55,689 nt of DNA from JAGTQI01 sp038868115 (GCA_038868115.1 JAWBXA010000008.1:1-55689), one strand, 5' to 3'. Positions 8,539-17,212 are shown, counted from the stretch's first letter. A program made the numbers and translations. Notes: generated from the sequence alone by a model not told the origin.

Positions 8539-9290
8539 CAATGTACGTAGCGGTTTCTTACGTACTGGTAGGCCTCTGTTGTGTTCTCGAAGCGGTGCGC
8601 TTTCGATGGTTTCTTCTGGTTTCCGCCACGTCGATGACGGCATTTCCTTGTCTATCACCGTGCGTTTTATGGATTTGGCTATTTCCATCATTTCCGACCC
8701 TCATTCCAAGCCTCGTGACCTAAAACGTCCAGCCTTACGATCACCCTGGATATTGTAAGTGTTACGCTTCTTCAATATCCATGGCAGCAGATTCTTATTG
8801 ATAATTATGTCTGCCTTTTTCAATGTTTCCCTCTATGGCGCTCCATCGCTGTATTTTCGTGTCATGCCTATTAGAATCACGGAATTCCGTGAAGCCCTTA
8901 TACTTAGCCCGATGCATAAAACCTCCTTCATACAATACTCGACTAAGCCTTGGTGTTCCTAACGACTTGGCGTGCATACTCTTTTCCAAATTCGAGAAGC
9001 TCAGCAGCCAACGATTGTGCACCAATTACCAAATACAGCTGATGGTTGCTCGCCATTTCGGGAAAGCGGCACGCTTTATCTTATGACGTGTCTTCTCAAG
9101 ACATCATCACACTAGTTCGGTGGAAGCCGTATAAGCAACAAGGTTGACTACGATACCAGAAAGCAGACGCACGTCAACAACTCTGCATATCCTTTTTCTA
9201 AAAATTAAAGTCGGGTTGTTAATATCGCGCGCACCGCTGAGCTTGGTATGTTTTCCGCTTGCTGTTAGGAAGTATGCATTGCCGGAACTA
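8538..9290 (-). pseudogene. glyA: Decayed serine hydroxymethyltransferase (glyA) remnant
   Basis: Reading the minus strand in several frames recovers SHMT pieces in the right order. They are ENIPSSAVR (about 9240), VDVRLLSGIVVNLVAYTA (about 9175-9125), FPEMASNHQLYL, LLEFGKEYARQVVRN (about 9000-8955), GFTE, ADIIINKNLLPW, MMEIAKSIKRTVIDKE (8691-8644) and RFENTTEAYQYVRNRYVH before a TGA at 8540. Many stops and frameshifts separate them. The middle of the enzyme, including the PLP-lysine region, is missing: about 750 nt remain of an expected 1.3 kb. SHMT converts serine to glycine and a one-carbon unit, so an intact copy or a bypass should exist elsewhere. Confidence 0.85.
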
Positions 9291-9431
9291 TGTGTGATGC
9301 TTCAGCAGAGCAGCTAACACGAACTGTATTCTTCGCGTGGAGTTAGCAACATACCTAGCATTATTGCCTTTACCGAAATAAAATTGTTTTTAAGTAATAA
9401 CGCAATGTTAATAACGGAGAGGCTCGAAAGA

Positions 9432-9440
9432 TTTAAAAAG
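9432..9440 (+). promoter_or_regulatory. Probable TATA element for secG
   Basis: A TTTAAAAAG element lies 32 nt before the secG ATG, the spacing expected for an archaeal TATA box with a very short leader. Confidence 0.45.
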
Positions 9441-9471
9441 ATGCTAAAGACTGTTTGGAGACGATTTACTA

Positions 9472-9642
9472 ATGAGTAAGAAAAAGAAGAGAAGTGAGTC
9501 AGCACCAATGCCCGCTGCAAGTGCCGGATTGCTGAGGTTTTTTGAAGAAGAAACAGAAGGCGTTAAAGTAAGACCAGAAATTCTAATAGCCGCAGCCATA
9601 GCCCTAATAATAATATGCATTTTAGCGCGCTTAATCTTTTAG
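9472..9642 (+). CDS. secG: Preprotein translocase subunit SecG (Sec61-beta), 56 residues
   Basis: A short frame from ATG 9472 to TAG 9642 encodes 56 residues. It has a lysine-rich cytosolic N-terminus (MSKKKKRSESAP), the family-typical PAASAGLLRFFEEE and GVKVRPE stretch, and one C-terminal transmembrane helix (ILIAAAIALIIICILARLIF). This is the layout of archaeal Sec61-beta, a tail-anchored subunit of the SecYE translocon. It has its own TATA element and converges with the Sm-like gene 18 nt downstream. Its small size makes it easy to miss. Confidence 0.92.
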   Translation: MSKKKKRSESAPMPAASAGLLRFFEEETEGVKVRPEILIAAAIALIIICILARLIF

Positions 9643-9660
9643 GGCTTTATCGTATTTATT

Positions 9661-9948
9661 CTAACGACGTGAAGTTGAATGTAAAATTTCAATTCTCTGA
9701 ACGGAATTTAAGTGAATGAATATTTCGCTACGCTCCTCTCTGCTCGCAACCTGCGGTATAGGCTGAGCAATCGTCGCCCGTAGAACTACTGCTTCAGCGT
9801 CTGAAAGCCATATCCCTGCTGGTTCACGAGTCACCGCCACCAAAGTCCCCTCAAAGCCATATGAAGGATCTAAGATAACTCGGACGCTCTTTCCAAGGTT
9901 TTTCTCAAGCATATGAAATATTGTTGGGGGGAGAGATTGCTCGGGCAT
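9661..9948 (-). CDS. Sm-like (LSm) domain protein
   Basis: The 95-residue protein fits an Sm fold: an N-terminal helix (PTIFHMLEKNLG), then strands in SVRVILDPSYGFEGTLVAVTREPAGIWLSDAEAVVL and a C-terminal FIHLNSVQRIEIL. The pattern of hydrophobic residues plus G-X-L-X-X in the Sm1 region supports the call, but Sm2 is weak. Archaeal Sm-like proteins form rings that bind U-rich RNA. It is divergent from the DUF2070 gene, with a TATA-like TTTTATAGT on the minus strand at about 9960-9969. Confidence 0.6.
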   Translation of the reverse strand: MPEQSLPPTIFHMLEKNLGKSVRVILDPSYGFEGTLVAVTREPAGIWLSDAEAVVLRATIAQPIPQVASREERSEIFIHLNSVQRIEILHSTSRR

Positions 9949-9969
9949 AGCATCAGCAAAACTATAAAA

Positions 9970-11931
9970 ATGTCCTTCAAAGATAAAACACTTGCTCTCC
10001 GATTAACGTTTAGTGCAACCACAAGGGCGCCTTCATCAAAAATTGCTTTGCTTCCTCCAAGATTTATGCAACACTTTAATATGCCCTATGCACCTTCAGA
10101 AACTTTTGAGCGGGTTTGCGTGGCTAACGATGCCTCTTTAAGCCAATATTTAGATAAGGCCATTAAACACTATTCATCGCTTTTTAGACTTCCATCGTAT
10201 AAGAGGATAGTCCAATTCCTAGCTACGTTTTGTCTGGTCTGCGGTTTTCTATCAACTTTTACTTTCCAGACTTCTGGACTGGCTTGCGGACTACTTTTGG
10301 GTTTTGCACTTTTTTCCATAACGCTTCTAGCAGATCATCTCTTGGCGCTTTCCGTATTTAAAAAAGATCCGATCTATGACTTAAGGAGGACCGCTGCCCT
10401 TTCCCTGTTCTGTTGGGGATTGTGGTTTTTCTTTATTGCCACGGGCTATGCTGTGGCTTATTTCACGGCTTTTCCTTTGTGGGTGGTTAGACTTTGCCTT
10501 TTAGGTTTTTCAGCTGTTTTGATATCCCGCATTATCGTTTTATACTCAACATCCTCCGTGAATTATTCGCGCTTTTTGTTAGCCTCTATTCTCCCACCTT
10601 TTCTATGCCTGATTCCCTTCATATTTTTATGGTGGTTTAATAATGCCAACATCCTAGCCATTCTGAGTTTTTCAGCTGTTGCGTCAGCCGTTGCTTCGGC
10701 CTCTGGTTTTTCTTTCATTTTCCTTTTGAATTTTATTGGAAGACGTTCTGTCGGCGAGCAGTCAATTTCCATTTTTAAAGCTTTTCTACTTAATTGGGTT
10801 GCAGACTTAAATGCCCCCTTTGAATTTTTCCTCGAAAAATTAAGTGAGGAACACAATATTGAGGTTTCAATACTAAAATTTGACTGCTCAAAAAACGTGT
10901 TCATTGTTGTTCCGTCAGTGCACCCTGGTCCGTTTAAAAACGTTGGTAGTAGCCTTTTGCCTTTCATGATTAAAACAGCTTTAGAGCAAAAGTTTGGCGG
11001 TGTTGCATGTGTGCCATTGGGTTTGCTGGGCCACGAGCTTGATGTGGCTTCCCAGGGCCAAGTTCAGAAAATTATTAACGGCACTCTTGAATCAGCAGAG
11101 TTTGCGACAAAGAAAGCTAAGGCCACCCCCTTCATTAAAGTTAGTAATGGCTTAGCTACTGTTTGCTGCCAAGTTTTCGGCAAAACCGCGTTAATCGCTT
11201 TCTCCCTAGCTCCGAATACCACAGAGGATTTTCCACAAGAATTAGGTGACACTGTTCGGAAGGAAGCTGAAAAACTCGGTTTGGAATCATGCATCGCTAT
11301 TAACGCGCACAATAGTATAAACGGAGTTGTGAGCACATATGCGGCGTTGAATGCATTGAAAAATGTTGCTGCTGATTGCTTAAAAGTGGCGGCTTCTGCA
11401 CGGCCTACCTCGTTTAAAGTGGGTGCTGCCACCATTTTGCCAAAGGAGTTCAGCATTAGGGACGGAATGGGTCCTGGCGGCATAACAGTAATGGCTGTTG
11501 AAGCTGATTTACAGAAAGTCGCTTATGTAATTGTTGACGGGAATAACATGGTTTCGGGCTTGCGGGAAAAAATTTTGGACGCGCTCAAGCCATTGGGCTT
11601 TGCTGATGGTGAGGTTTTCACTACAGATACGCATGCTGTTAATGCCGTGGCGTTTAATGAACGTGGATATCATCCTGTGGGTGAAGTCTTAAGTCATGAG
11701 AGGTTGATAGACTACATAGTTGAAGTCGCAAAGAACGCTTTAGCAAGCATGAAACCAGCGAAGTTTGGGTACAGAAAAACGCTTATTCCTAAAGTGAAGG
11801 TCATTGGGCGGAAACCATTGGAGAAATTGTGTGTACTCACAGATAATGTTATTCGAACCGCGAAGAAAATTTTTACTCCTTTGTTTGGCGCAACTTTTCT
11901 CATTTTGATGTTGCTTTCACTTTATGTTTAG
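9970..11931 (+). CDS. DUF2070 multi-pass membrane protein
   Basis: The protein of about 653 residues has an N-terminal half with six or seven hydrophobic helices and a soluble C-terminal half. The soluble half carries the conserved motifs VPSVHPGPFKNVGSS, GHELDVAS, INAHNSING, RDGMGPGGI and TTDTHAVNA, followed by a last hydrophobic helix. This matches the archaeal DUF2070 family, whose function is unknown. The histidine and aspartate clusters suggest a metal-dependent hydrolase-like domain, which is inference. The start is uncertain: the frame opens at 9913, but ATGs at 9970, 10066 and 10081 avoid running into the divergent Sm-like gene. Confidence 0.85.
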   Translation: MSFKDKTLALRLTFSATTRAPSSKIALLPPRFMQHFNMPYAPSETFERVCVANDASLSQYLDKAIKHYSSLFRLPSYKRIVQFLATFCLVCGFLSTFTFQTSGLACGLLLGFALFSITLLADHLLALSVFKKDPIYDLRRTAALSLFCWGLWFFFIATGYAVAYFTAFPLWVVRLCLLGFSAVLISRIIVLYSTSSVNYSRFLLASILPPFLCLIPFIFLWWFNNANILAILSFSAVASAVASASGFSFIFLLNFIGRRSVGEQSISIFKAFLLNWVADLNAPFEFFLEKLSEEHNIEVSILKFDCSKNVFIVVPSVHPGPFKNVGSSLLPFMIKTALEQKFGGVACVPLGLLGHELDVASQGQVQKIINGTLESAEFATKKAKATPFIKVSNGLATVCCQVFGKTALIAFSLAPNTTEDFPQELGDTVRKEAEKLGLESCIAINAHNSINGVVSTYAALNALKNVAADCLKVAASARPTSFKVGAATILPKEFSIRDGMGPGGITVMAVEADLQKVAYVIVDGNNMVSGLREKILDALKPLGFADGEVFTTDTHAVNAVAFNERGYHPVGEVLSHERLIDYIVEVAKNALASMKPAKFGYRKTLIPKVKVIGRKPLEKLCVLTDNVIRTAKKIFTPLFGATFLILMLLSLYV

Positions 11932-12423
11932 CTAAACACTAAAAGGGAAACCGCTCAAACTTTCCAATTCTCGAGAAGGGTTTAAAGGCCCGCTTAGAGA
12001 AATTAGGTGATAGAGGCGACGCTTAAAATTCGAGGCTTAAAGAGCGTGACTGTGACGGGATAAACTGATAATGGAATTACCGTGGACATGTCTACAAGCT
12101 TTCTCCTATCCTAATGGTGCTTGACAACCATAACGCTACCAGTTAGAAGAAACGAAGAGACATGCCCCTATGATAGCTGCACAAGCCACATTTTTGTAAC
12201 GTGCGTGCCTCTTGTTTAGTCGACTTCGTTAATACGTTGAGGAAGGCTGACATTGAAAAGATTTAGCGATAGGTCAACGAAGACTGAGTAACATTACCAA
12301 AAATTAGCCTCCAACAAGTGTGCCTGATTTAACTTTGCACGGAAAAATATAAGAACTTCAATAACATTATTATGACAATCACAATTGCTATCATGACGTT
12401 TGGATGCCGGAAGGCGGTTAAGT
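11932..12423. other. 490-nt gene-free stretch with possible coding remnant
   Basis: No intact gene is visible. On the plus strand between about 12008 and 12290, pieces such as ATLKIRGLKSVTVT, NGITVDMSTSFLLS, RRNEETCPYDSCTSHIF and VDFVNTLRKADIEKI look protein-like, but stops and frame changes separate them. They may be remains of one decayed gene. I do not recognise the family. Confidence 0.3.
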
Positions 12424-12756
12424 ATGTCAGAAGAAAAGTCCAAGAAGATCGCCAAAGAGGAAAAAACTACAAAAACAACGCAAACGAACGAAAACACTGT
12501 GCTGATTGGCAAGAAACCAGTAATGAACTACGTGGTCGCCTGTCTGGCCTTCTTTAATTCCGGTGCCCAAAAAATTGTCGTGAAGGCTAGGGGCCGGGCG
12601 ATCAGCAGGGCTGTAGATACTGTTGAGTTGTTAAGAAGGGCCTTCATGAAAGACCTACAGCTGAAAGACATCAAAATAGGCACAGAGGAAGTCACCCGCG
12701 GCGAGGGACAGAAAACCAACGTCTCAACTATAGAAATAACTGTTGCAAAACCATAA
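12424..12756 (+). CDS. alba: Alba family chromatin/RNA-binding protein
   Basis: The 110-residue protein has a charged, disordered N-terminal tail of about 25 residues, then the Alba fold with the hallmark NTVLIGKKPVMNYVVA, KIVVKARGRAISRAVD and the C-terminal VSTIEITVAKP. Alba dimers coat DNA and bind RNA. Lys in GKKPV is the position acetylated in Sulfolobus Alba. I chose ATG 12424 (MSEEKSKK) over an in-frame ATG at 12400 because the added residues do not fit. No histone gene is seen in the window. Confidence 0.95.
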   Translation: MSEEKSKKIAKEEKTTKTTQTNENTVLIGKKPVMNYVVACLAFFNSGAQKIVVKARGRAISRAVDTVELLRRAFMKDLQLKDIKIGTEEVTRGEGQKTNVSTIEITVAKP

Positions 12757-12876
12757 AGGGTTATAATAGGCTGCATCAAGACTTAAACTACAGCGTGCTA
12801 AAGGCTATTGTATATAATAAACGATGTTTCTCTCTTGCGAAGTTAATAGAATAGAATTAGTCAAGTTATAATAGGT

Positions 12877-12885
12877 TATATATAC
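12877..12885 (+). promoter_or_regulatory. TATA element for class III aminotransferase gene
   Basis: TTATATATA lies 53 nt before the preferred ATG at 12938 in an AT-rich leader. A GTTATAATAGG sequence occurs just upstream (about 12865) and again at about 12761, after alba. Confidence 0.45.
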
Positions 12886-12937
12886 AGAGTTACATAACTT
12901 GTTTTGCTAAAAGTGGCTGATCTATTTGGCGATAAAC

Positions 12938-14275
12938 ATGGCTAACTATCCAAAAATCGTTGTAGCTCCGCCGGGGCCGAAGGCCAGAGAGCTTGTGAAA
13001 AAGGATGCGAGGTTCATTTCACCTTCCTATGTGCGCTTCTACCCTCTCGTTATCGAGTCCGGTGAAGGCTGTATTGTTAGGGATGTTGACGGAAACGAGT
13101 ACATCGATTTCAACTCTGGGCTGGCATGCTTAAATGTTGGACATAACCATCCGAAAGTTATTGATGCTATTAAGAGGCAGTGTGACCGCTTCCTTCACTA
13201 TTCGAACACAGATTTCTACTATAACGAAGTTATATCCCTTGCTGAGAAGCTTGCGGAAATCGCTCCCGGAAGCTTTGAGAAGAAGGTTTATTTCGGCAAT
13301 AGCGGAACTGAGGCTGTTGAGGCGGCGATTAAGCTGGCTAAGTGGCACACGCGGAAACAGCTGTTTATAGGTTTTATTAACGCCTTTCACGGGCGGACAA
13401 TGGGCTCTTTGTCCTTAACGGCCAGTAAGCTGACGCAAAGGAGGTATTTCTTTCCCTTGATGCCGGGTGTAAATCATGTTCCATACCCGTACTGTTATCG
13501 TTGCCCCTTTAGGCAGACCTACCCCGACTGCCATTACTGGTGCGTTGACTTCATCGATGAATTTGTTCTACAAAAATATGCACCGCCAGAAGATGTTGCT
13601 GCAATTGTTTTCGAGCCGATTCAAGGGGAGGGTGGGTACATTGTTCCACCGCCAGAATACTTTCAACACCTAAAGAAACTAGCCGATAAATATGGCATTC
13701 TGCTTGTAGATGATGAGGTTCAATCTGGAATAGGAAGAACCGGAAAATGGTTCGCCATCGAGCATTGGAATGTTGAGCCAGACATAATATGCAGTGCTAA
13801 AGCTTTGGCTTCCGGACTGCCACTGAGCGCAACCATTGCAAAAGCAAAAATAATGGATTGGGTAGGAGGCTCTCATGCCAGCACTTTTGGCGGAAATCCG
13901 CTTTCATGTGCTGCGGCAATGGCCGTTATAGATGTCATCAAAGAAGAGCGCCTTTTGGAAAACGCCATCAAACAAGGAACATACATTATGAAGAGACTTG
14001 AGGAGTTGAAAGAGGAAAGCGAAATAGTTGGGGATGTCAGAGGTAAGGGCTTAATGATTGGCGTTGAATTTGTAGAGGACAAGAGTAGCAAGAAACCAGC
14101 ACACCAAAAAGTAAATGAAATTATGATGAGGTCATGGAAGCGCGGAGTAGCCGTTATCACCTGCGGAGTTTCAACCTTAAGAATTGTGCCGCCTCTAAAT
14201 ATCACAAGAGAGCTTGTGGACGCTGGGCTGGAAATAATTGAAGATGTTGTAAGGGAGGTTGAAAGGGAGAGGTAG
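12938..14275 (+). CDS. Class III PLP-dependent aminotransferase / amino-acid racemase family
   Basis: This 445-residue fold-type I enzyme resembles the acetylornithine/4-aminobutyrate aminotransferase family. Visible motifs are NSGTEAVEAAIKLAK, the FHGRTMGSL loop, FEPIQGEGGY, LLVDDEVQSGIGRTG and the PLP lysine in CSAKALASGLPLSA. A cysteine-rich insertion (YCYRCPFRQTYPDCHYWC) lies near residues 187-204. Thermococcal relatives with this general layout include broad-range and ornithine racemases, so the substrate is open. An in-frame TTG at 12926 is possible, but ATG 12938 (MANYPKI) fits better. No arginine or lysine synthesis genes flank it. Confidence 0.82.
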   Translation: MANYPKIVVAPPGPKARELVKKDARFISPSYVRFYPLVIESGEGCIVRDVDGNEYIDFNSGLACLNVGHNHPKVIDAIKRQCDRFLHYSNTDFYYNEVISLAEKLAEIAPGSFEKKVYFGNSGTEAVEAAIKLAKWHTRKQLFIGFINAFHGRTMGSLSLTASKLTQRRYFFPLMPGVNHVPYPYCYRCPFRQTYPDCHYWCVDFIDEFVLQKYAPPEDVAAIVFEPIQGEGGYIVPPPEYFQHLKKLADKYGILLVDDEVQSGIGRTGKWFAIEHWNVEPDIICSAKALASGLPLSATIAKAKIMDWVGGSHASTFGGNPLSCAAAMAVIDVIKEERLLENAIKQGTYIMKRLEELKEESEIVGDVRGKGLMIGVEFVEDKSSKKPAHQKVNEIMMRSWKRGVAVITCGVSTLRIVPPLNITRELVDAGLEIIEDVVREVERER

Positions 14276-14515
14276 AGGCTAAAAGCATTGCCATATAAAT
14301 TCGAGAATTAATAATAGACAACAATGAGAATGAGAATTCATCAATTTTTGGCGTAGGGCATGTTTGCCACAAGTAAGAGACAGTATAGACAGTAGATGCC
14401 ATAGCAAGGTAGATGAGTGCAAACTCAGAATTTTTCTTGGAAGCTTCCGAAAGTTGTAGGCTAATTAGCGCGGGCATCGTTATATAACTAGTTTAATAAA
14501 CGGTAAATGTGATGT
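14276..14515. other. Intergenic region between convergent genes
   Basis: An AT-rich 240-nt stretch. A minus-strand TATA-like TTATATAAC near 14481-14489 precedes a weak open frame starting at 14477. Its last third lies antisense to the aminotransferase gene, so I do not call it a gene. Confidence 0.4.
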
Positions 14516-15106
14516 TTAGAAGCTAGAGGGCTTCGCTATAACCTCTTTGATTTTTAAAGTGAAGAATCTTGCACTGTTTGCTGGCTGAACACGTAACGCC
14601 GTGTCGGCACCTCTGCCAGTTCCAGCTATAGCTATGACGTCTCTGTTGGCTGGTATTAATCCGGCATCAGCTGCCATAAGAACAATTTCCACACATACTT
14701 TTGTTCCTTCCCCCATAAGCCTAAGAACACTAGCGATGAGCTCTAGAGGTTGAAGAGTTCCAAAATCTTTTCGTATAGCCCGTTCAACACTGCTTAAAGC
14801 GTGGGTTCCGGTGAAAATTTTGCCGCCGTTATTTAGGATTTCTTTTTTAAACTCATCTTTCAGTTCGCTTTCTCCTGGCTTTTGGAAGCCAACATGATGA
14901 GTTACAACGACAACATTATAACCTTTGAAAATTTTTGAGGCTTTTGCACCAGTCTCGCCAGTCGTGGATGCAACAACAATGTCTTTTATGCCTTCCTTTT
15001 CTGCGTATTCTTTTGCAATTTCTAGCAGTACATCTGTGTTAGCTTTTCCAGCGCTTTTGAAATATGCAACTCTTCTTTCAATGTAGCTCATTCGTTCCAA
15101 CTCCAT
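14516..15106 (-). CDS. Stand-alone pyruvate kinase C-terminal (alpha/beta) domain protein
   Basis: The 196-residue protein consists of the domain found at the C-terminus of pyruvate kinase, without the catalytic barrel. Supporting segments are DIVVASTTGETGAKAS, YNVVVVTHHVGFQKPG, GTHALSSVERAIRK and IAIAGTGRGADTALRVQPA. In pyruvate kinase this domain carries the regulatory site; stand-alone archaeal copies have no proven function. It is the last gene of a minus-strand set, NAD kinase-Nob1-PK-C, with 1 nt between it and nob1. Confidence 0.82.
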   Translation of the reverse strand: MELERMSYIERRVAYFKSAGKANTDVLLEIAKEYAEKEGIKDIVVASTTGETGAKASKIFKGYNVVVVTHHVGFQKPGESELKDEFKKEILNNGGKIFTGTHALSSVERAIRKDFGTLQPLELIASVLRLMGEGTKVCVEIVLMAADAGLIPANRDVIAIAGTGRGADTALRVQPANSARFFTLKIKEVIAKPSSF

Positions 15107-15107
15107 A

Positions 15108-15653
15108 TCAGTTCTTAACTTTTTGAGAGGTTTTTCTTACTGGTTTCCTTTTAAGCTCTGTGCCACAAATTTGACATCTATCACTTGACTTGTAGTCTGG
15201 AGGATATTTTTTATGGCATGCAGGACAGTACCTCATCCACTTTAGCGGCTGGCGTATGCCAAAAGTTATAAGGGACGCGAACTCTATGCCCATGTGTTTA
15301 GCCACATTCTGAATAGAATAGTCGTCTGTTGCCACTAGTGGTGTGTATCCCTGCATTTTTAACTGCAAAGCCAAAGCCAAAACCTGCAGGTCTGTTTCAG
15401 AAAGCCAAAAGATATCACCAACAGCTTCAGCCGAAGCTTTAACCGTGTCAATGAAAGCTTTTTCCGGTGTCTGAATTTTTAGGTGCCCGCTTTCAATGGC
15501 TGTTTTAAAACGTAGTCGGGCTATGCGGTTTCCGATAACTTCCTCCAAAACCAATGGAACAGTATACTGCTCCTCGCTTATAGAAGAAGGGTCAAAGCCA
15601 GCCATAAAAGCCGAAGTGTCTAAGACAATAACCCTTCTGCCAGCGGCTGACGT
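15108..15653 (-). CDS. nob1: Endoribonuclease Nob1 (PIN domain plus zinc ribbon), non-standard start
   Basis: Nob1 makes the final 3' cut of small-subunit rRNA. The PIN domain begins with VIVLDTSAFMAG, whose Asp is the first catalytic acid. Further on are SETDLQVLALAL and VATDDYSIQNVA, then a zinc ribbon with CPAC and CQIC. The first ordinary start codon (ATG 15605) lies after the catalytic Asp, so it cannot be the real start. The frame upstream is open to a TAG, with no ATG, GTG or TTG. An ACG at 15653-15651 overlaps the NAD kinase stop as TAACG, which looks like a TAATG coupling site with one base changed. I place the start there (181 residues). Confidence 0.8.
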   Translation of the reverse strand, partial: TSAAGRRVIVLDTSAFMAGFDPSSISEEQYTVPLVLEEVIGNRIARLRFKTAIESGHLKIQTPEKAFIDTVKASAEAVGDIFWLSETDLQVLALALQLKMQGYTPLVATDDYSIQNVAKHMGIEFASLITFGIRQPLKWMRYCPACHKKYPPDYKSSDRCQICGTELKRKPVRKTSQKVKN

Positions 15654-16728
15654 TAGATTTTTCCTCCAACTCCGCGGAAGATGAGCCTACTCTTTAAGCG
15701 GCTGTAGAAGTTTTCCCGAAACCTAATGAAGGTTGTCACGTTTTTTGAACGTGTAACCGCTATACATGTACCCTTAGATTCAAAAATATGTTTGTATGCG
15801 CCATCAACAACAACGATGATCCGTTTAGGCCTTAGCACGGTAACGGTAATTTTTGAGTCACTTGGGAAAACTATTGAGCGTAAAACGCTTAGGGAGCATA
15901 TGGGAGTCAAAACAAAAGCATCCACATATGGGTCTAGGACCGGTCCTCCAGCTGAAAGCGAATAGCCCGTTGACCCAGTTTGGGTTGCCACCATTAATCC
16001 GTCTGCTTGACAATCTAAAACATGTTCGCCGTTTTTTGAAACTCTGGCATATAGCAGTTTTACCGGCTCGCCTACGGTTATGAGAACCTCGTTTAAAGCG
16101 TCTGGAATTTTTGCGTNNNNNNNNNNNNNNNNNNNNNNNNNNNNNNNNNNNNNNNNNNNNNNNNNNNNNNNNNNNNNNNNNNNNNNNNNNNNNNNNNNNN
16201 NNNNNNNNNNGTTGCCACCATTAATCCGTCTGCTTGACAATCTAAAACATGTTCGCCGTTTTTTGAAACTCTGGCATATAGCAGTTTTACCGGCTCGCCT
16301 ACGGTTATGAGAACCTCGTTTAAAGCGTCTGGAATTTTTGCGTTGCTTGCCAATATGGAGAGTTTTGCGCATTTTTCCATTATGTAATCGCCCTTGAGAC
16401 ATCTTTCAACAGCAGTATAAGCTTCCTTAGGTGCGACTTCCGTTAAGAAACCTCGGACGCCCATGTTTATTGCTAAGATTGGGGGTTCAGGCTTTGGAAT
16501 TGCAACACATGTCCTTAAAATTGTTCCATCTCCGCCGATCGTTATTATTAGATCTGTTTTCATGTTTTCCAGCGGGCAGAAGTTTTTTCCCTTTTTGGTT
16601 TTCTCCCTCAACGTTTCTTCGATGTAGACCTCTAAGCCTTTTTTTTCTACATATGACGCTAGGTCCTCTGCAAGTTTTATGGCGTTTCGCTTGTCGTAGC
16701 GGGCCACTATGCCGACGCTATTAAACAT
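15653..16728 (-). CDS. nadK: NAD kinase, split by an assembly gap
   Basis: NAD kinase phosphorylates NAD+ to NADP+. The GGDGT motif is present in LIITIGGDGTILRT, followed by INMGVRGFLTEV, the ADGLMVAT and GSTGYSLSAGGP loop, and IVVVDGAYK. A run of N at 16117-16210 interrupts it, flanked by two copies of the same 133 bases. Removing one copy and the Ns takes out 227 bases and leaves 849 bases, an intact 282-residue frame. It is the first gene of the NAD kinase-Nob1-PK-C set and diverges from the aIF5A gene. Confidence 0.92.
16117..16210. other. Assembly gap (94 N) with duplicated flanks
   Basis: Bases 15984-16116 and 16211-16343 are the same 133-base sequence on either side of the Ns. This is what unmerged overlapping contig ends look like. 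Collapsing them restores the NAD kinase frame. Confidence 0.9.
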
Positions 16729-16751
16729 TTCACTCCCTCGGCAGCGAAATC

Positions 16752-16771
16752 TTTAAACTCAATTTATATAT
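16752..16771. promoter_or_regulatory. Divergent promoter region, nadK and aIF5A
   Basis: TTTATATAT at 16763-16771 is a good plus-strand TATA box about 49 nt before the aIF5A GTG. GTTTAAAG read on the minus strand at about 16751-16758 could serve nadK. Confidence 0.45.
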
Positions 16772-16819
16772 GGGTGTTGTTTAAAATTGCTGTGGTGTAA
16801 CGTTTAAGCTGGTGGTAAT

Positions 16820-17212
16820 GTGAGCAAACCTGTTGATGTTGGAAGCCTCCGGGAAGGCGGCTACTTAATAGTCGATGGTGAACCATGCAGAATAGTTGAA
16901 ATAACAAAGTCTAAGCCGGGGAAGCATGGCTCCGCGAAGGCGCGGATAGTTGCCATAGGTATTTTCGATGGTGTGAAAAGGAGCATTGTTAAACCGGTAG
17001 ACGCAACAGCCGAGGTACCTATAATCGAAAAGAGAAGCGGACAAGTTTTCGCTGTTACACCTACAAGCGTCCAGATTATGGACTTAGAAACTTACGAGTA
17101 TTTGGATGCGTCTTATCCCGAAGAGGAGGAGCTAAAGGCTAAGCTGGCACCGGGTGTTGAAATAGAGTATTGGAAGATACTTGGCAAGGTTAAGATTGTA
17201 AGAACAAAGTAG
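16820..17212 (+). CDS. eif5A: Translation factor aIF5A
   Basis: The 130-residue protein promotes peptide-bond formation at stalled ribosomes. It has the KOW-like N-terminal domain with the loop KSKPGKHGSAKAR, where the lysine between Gly and His is the deoxyhypusine/hypusine site, and an OB-fold C-terminal domain (SVQIMDLETYEYLD). Length is typical. The start is GTG at 16820; the overlapping ATG two bases upstream meets TGA immediately. Deoxyhypusine synthase is not in the window. Confidence 0.96.
   Translation: MSKPVDVGSLREGGYLIVDGEPCRIVEITKSKPGKHGSAKARIVAIGIFDGVKRSIVKPVDATAEVPIIEKRSGQVFAVTPTSVQIMDLETYEYLDASYPEEEELKAKLAPGVEIEYWKILGKVKIVRTK

Noticed and set aside
8539..8691. N-terminal extension of DUF488
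   Set aside because: It is the remnant of the glyA C-terminus, and the glyA stop overlaps the DUF488 ATG.
8759..9086. Short open frames on both strands
   Set aside because: They lie in the decayed glyA and are by-products of its sequence.
9913..9969. Earlier start of the DUF2070 gene
   Set aside because: It would overlap the start of the divergent Sm-like gene and leave no room for either promoter.
14202..14477. Possible 91-residue minus-strand gene with a TATA-like element
   Set aside because: Its C-terminal third is antisense to the aminotransferase gene and reads like a shadow; no motif supports it.
15984..16343. Apparent 133-base direct repeat
   Set aside because: It flanks Ns and its removal restores the NAD kinase frame exactly, so it is an assembly product.
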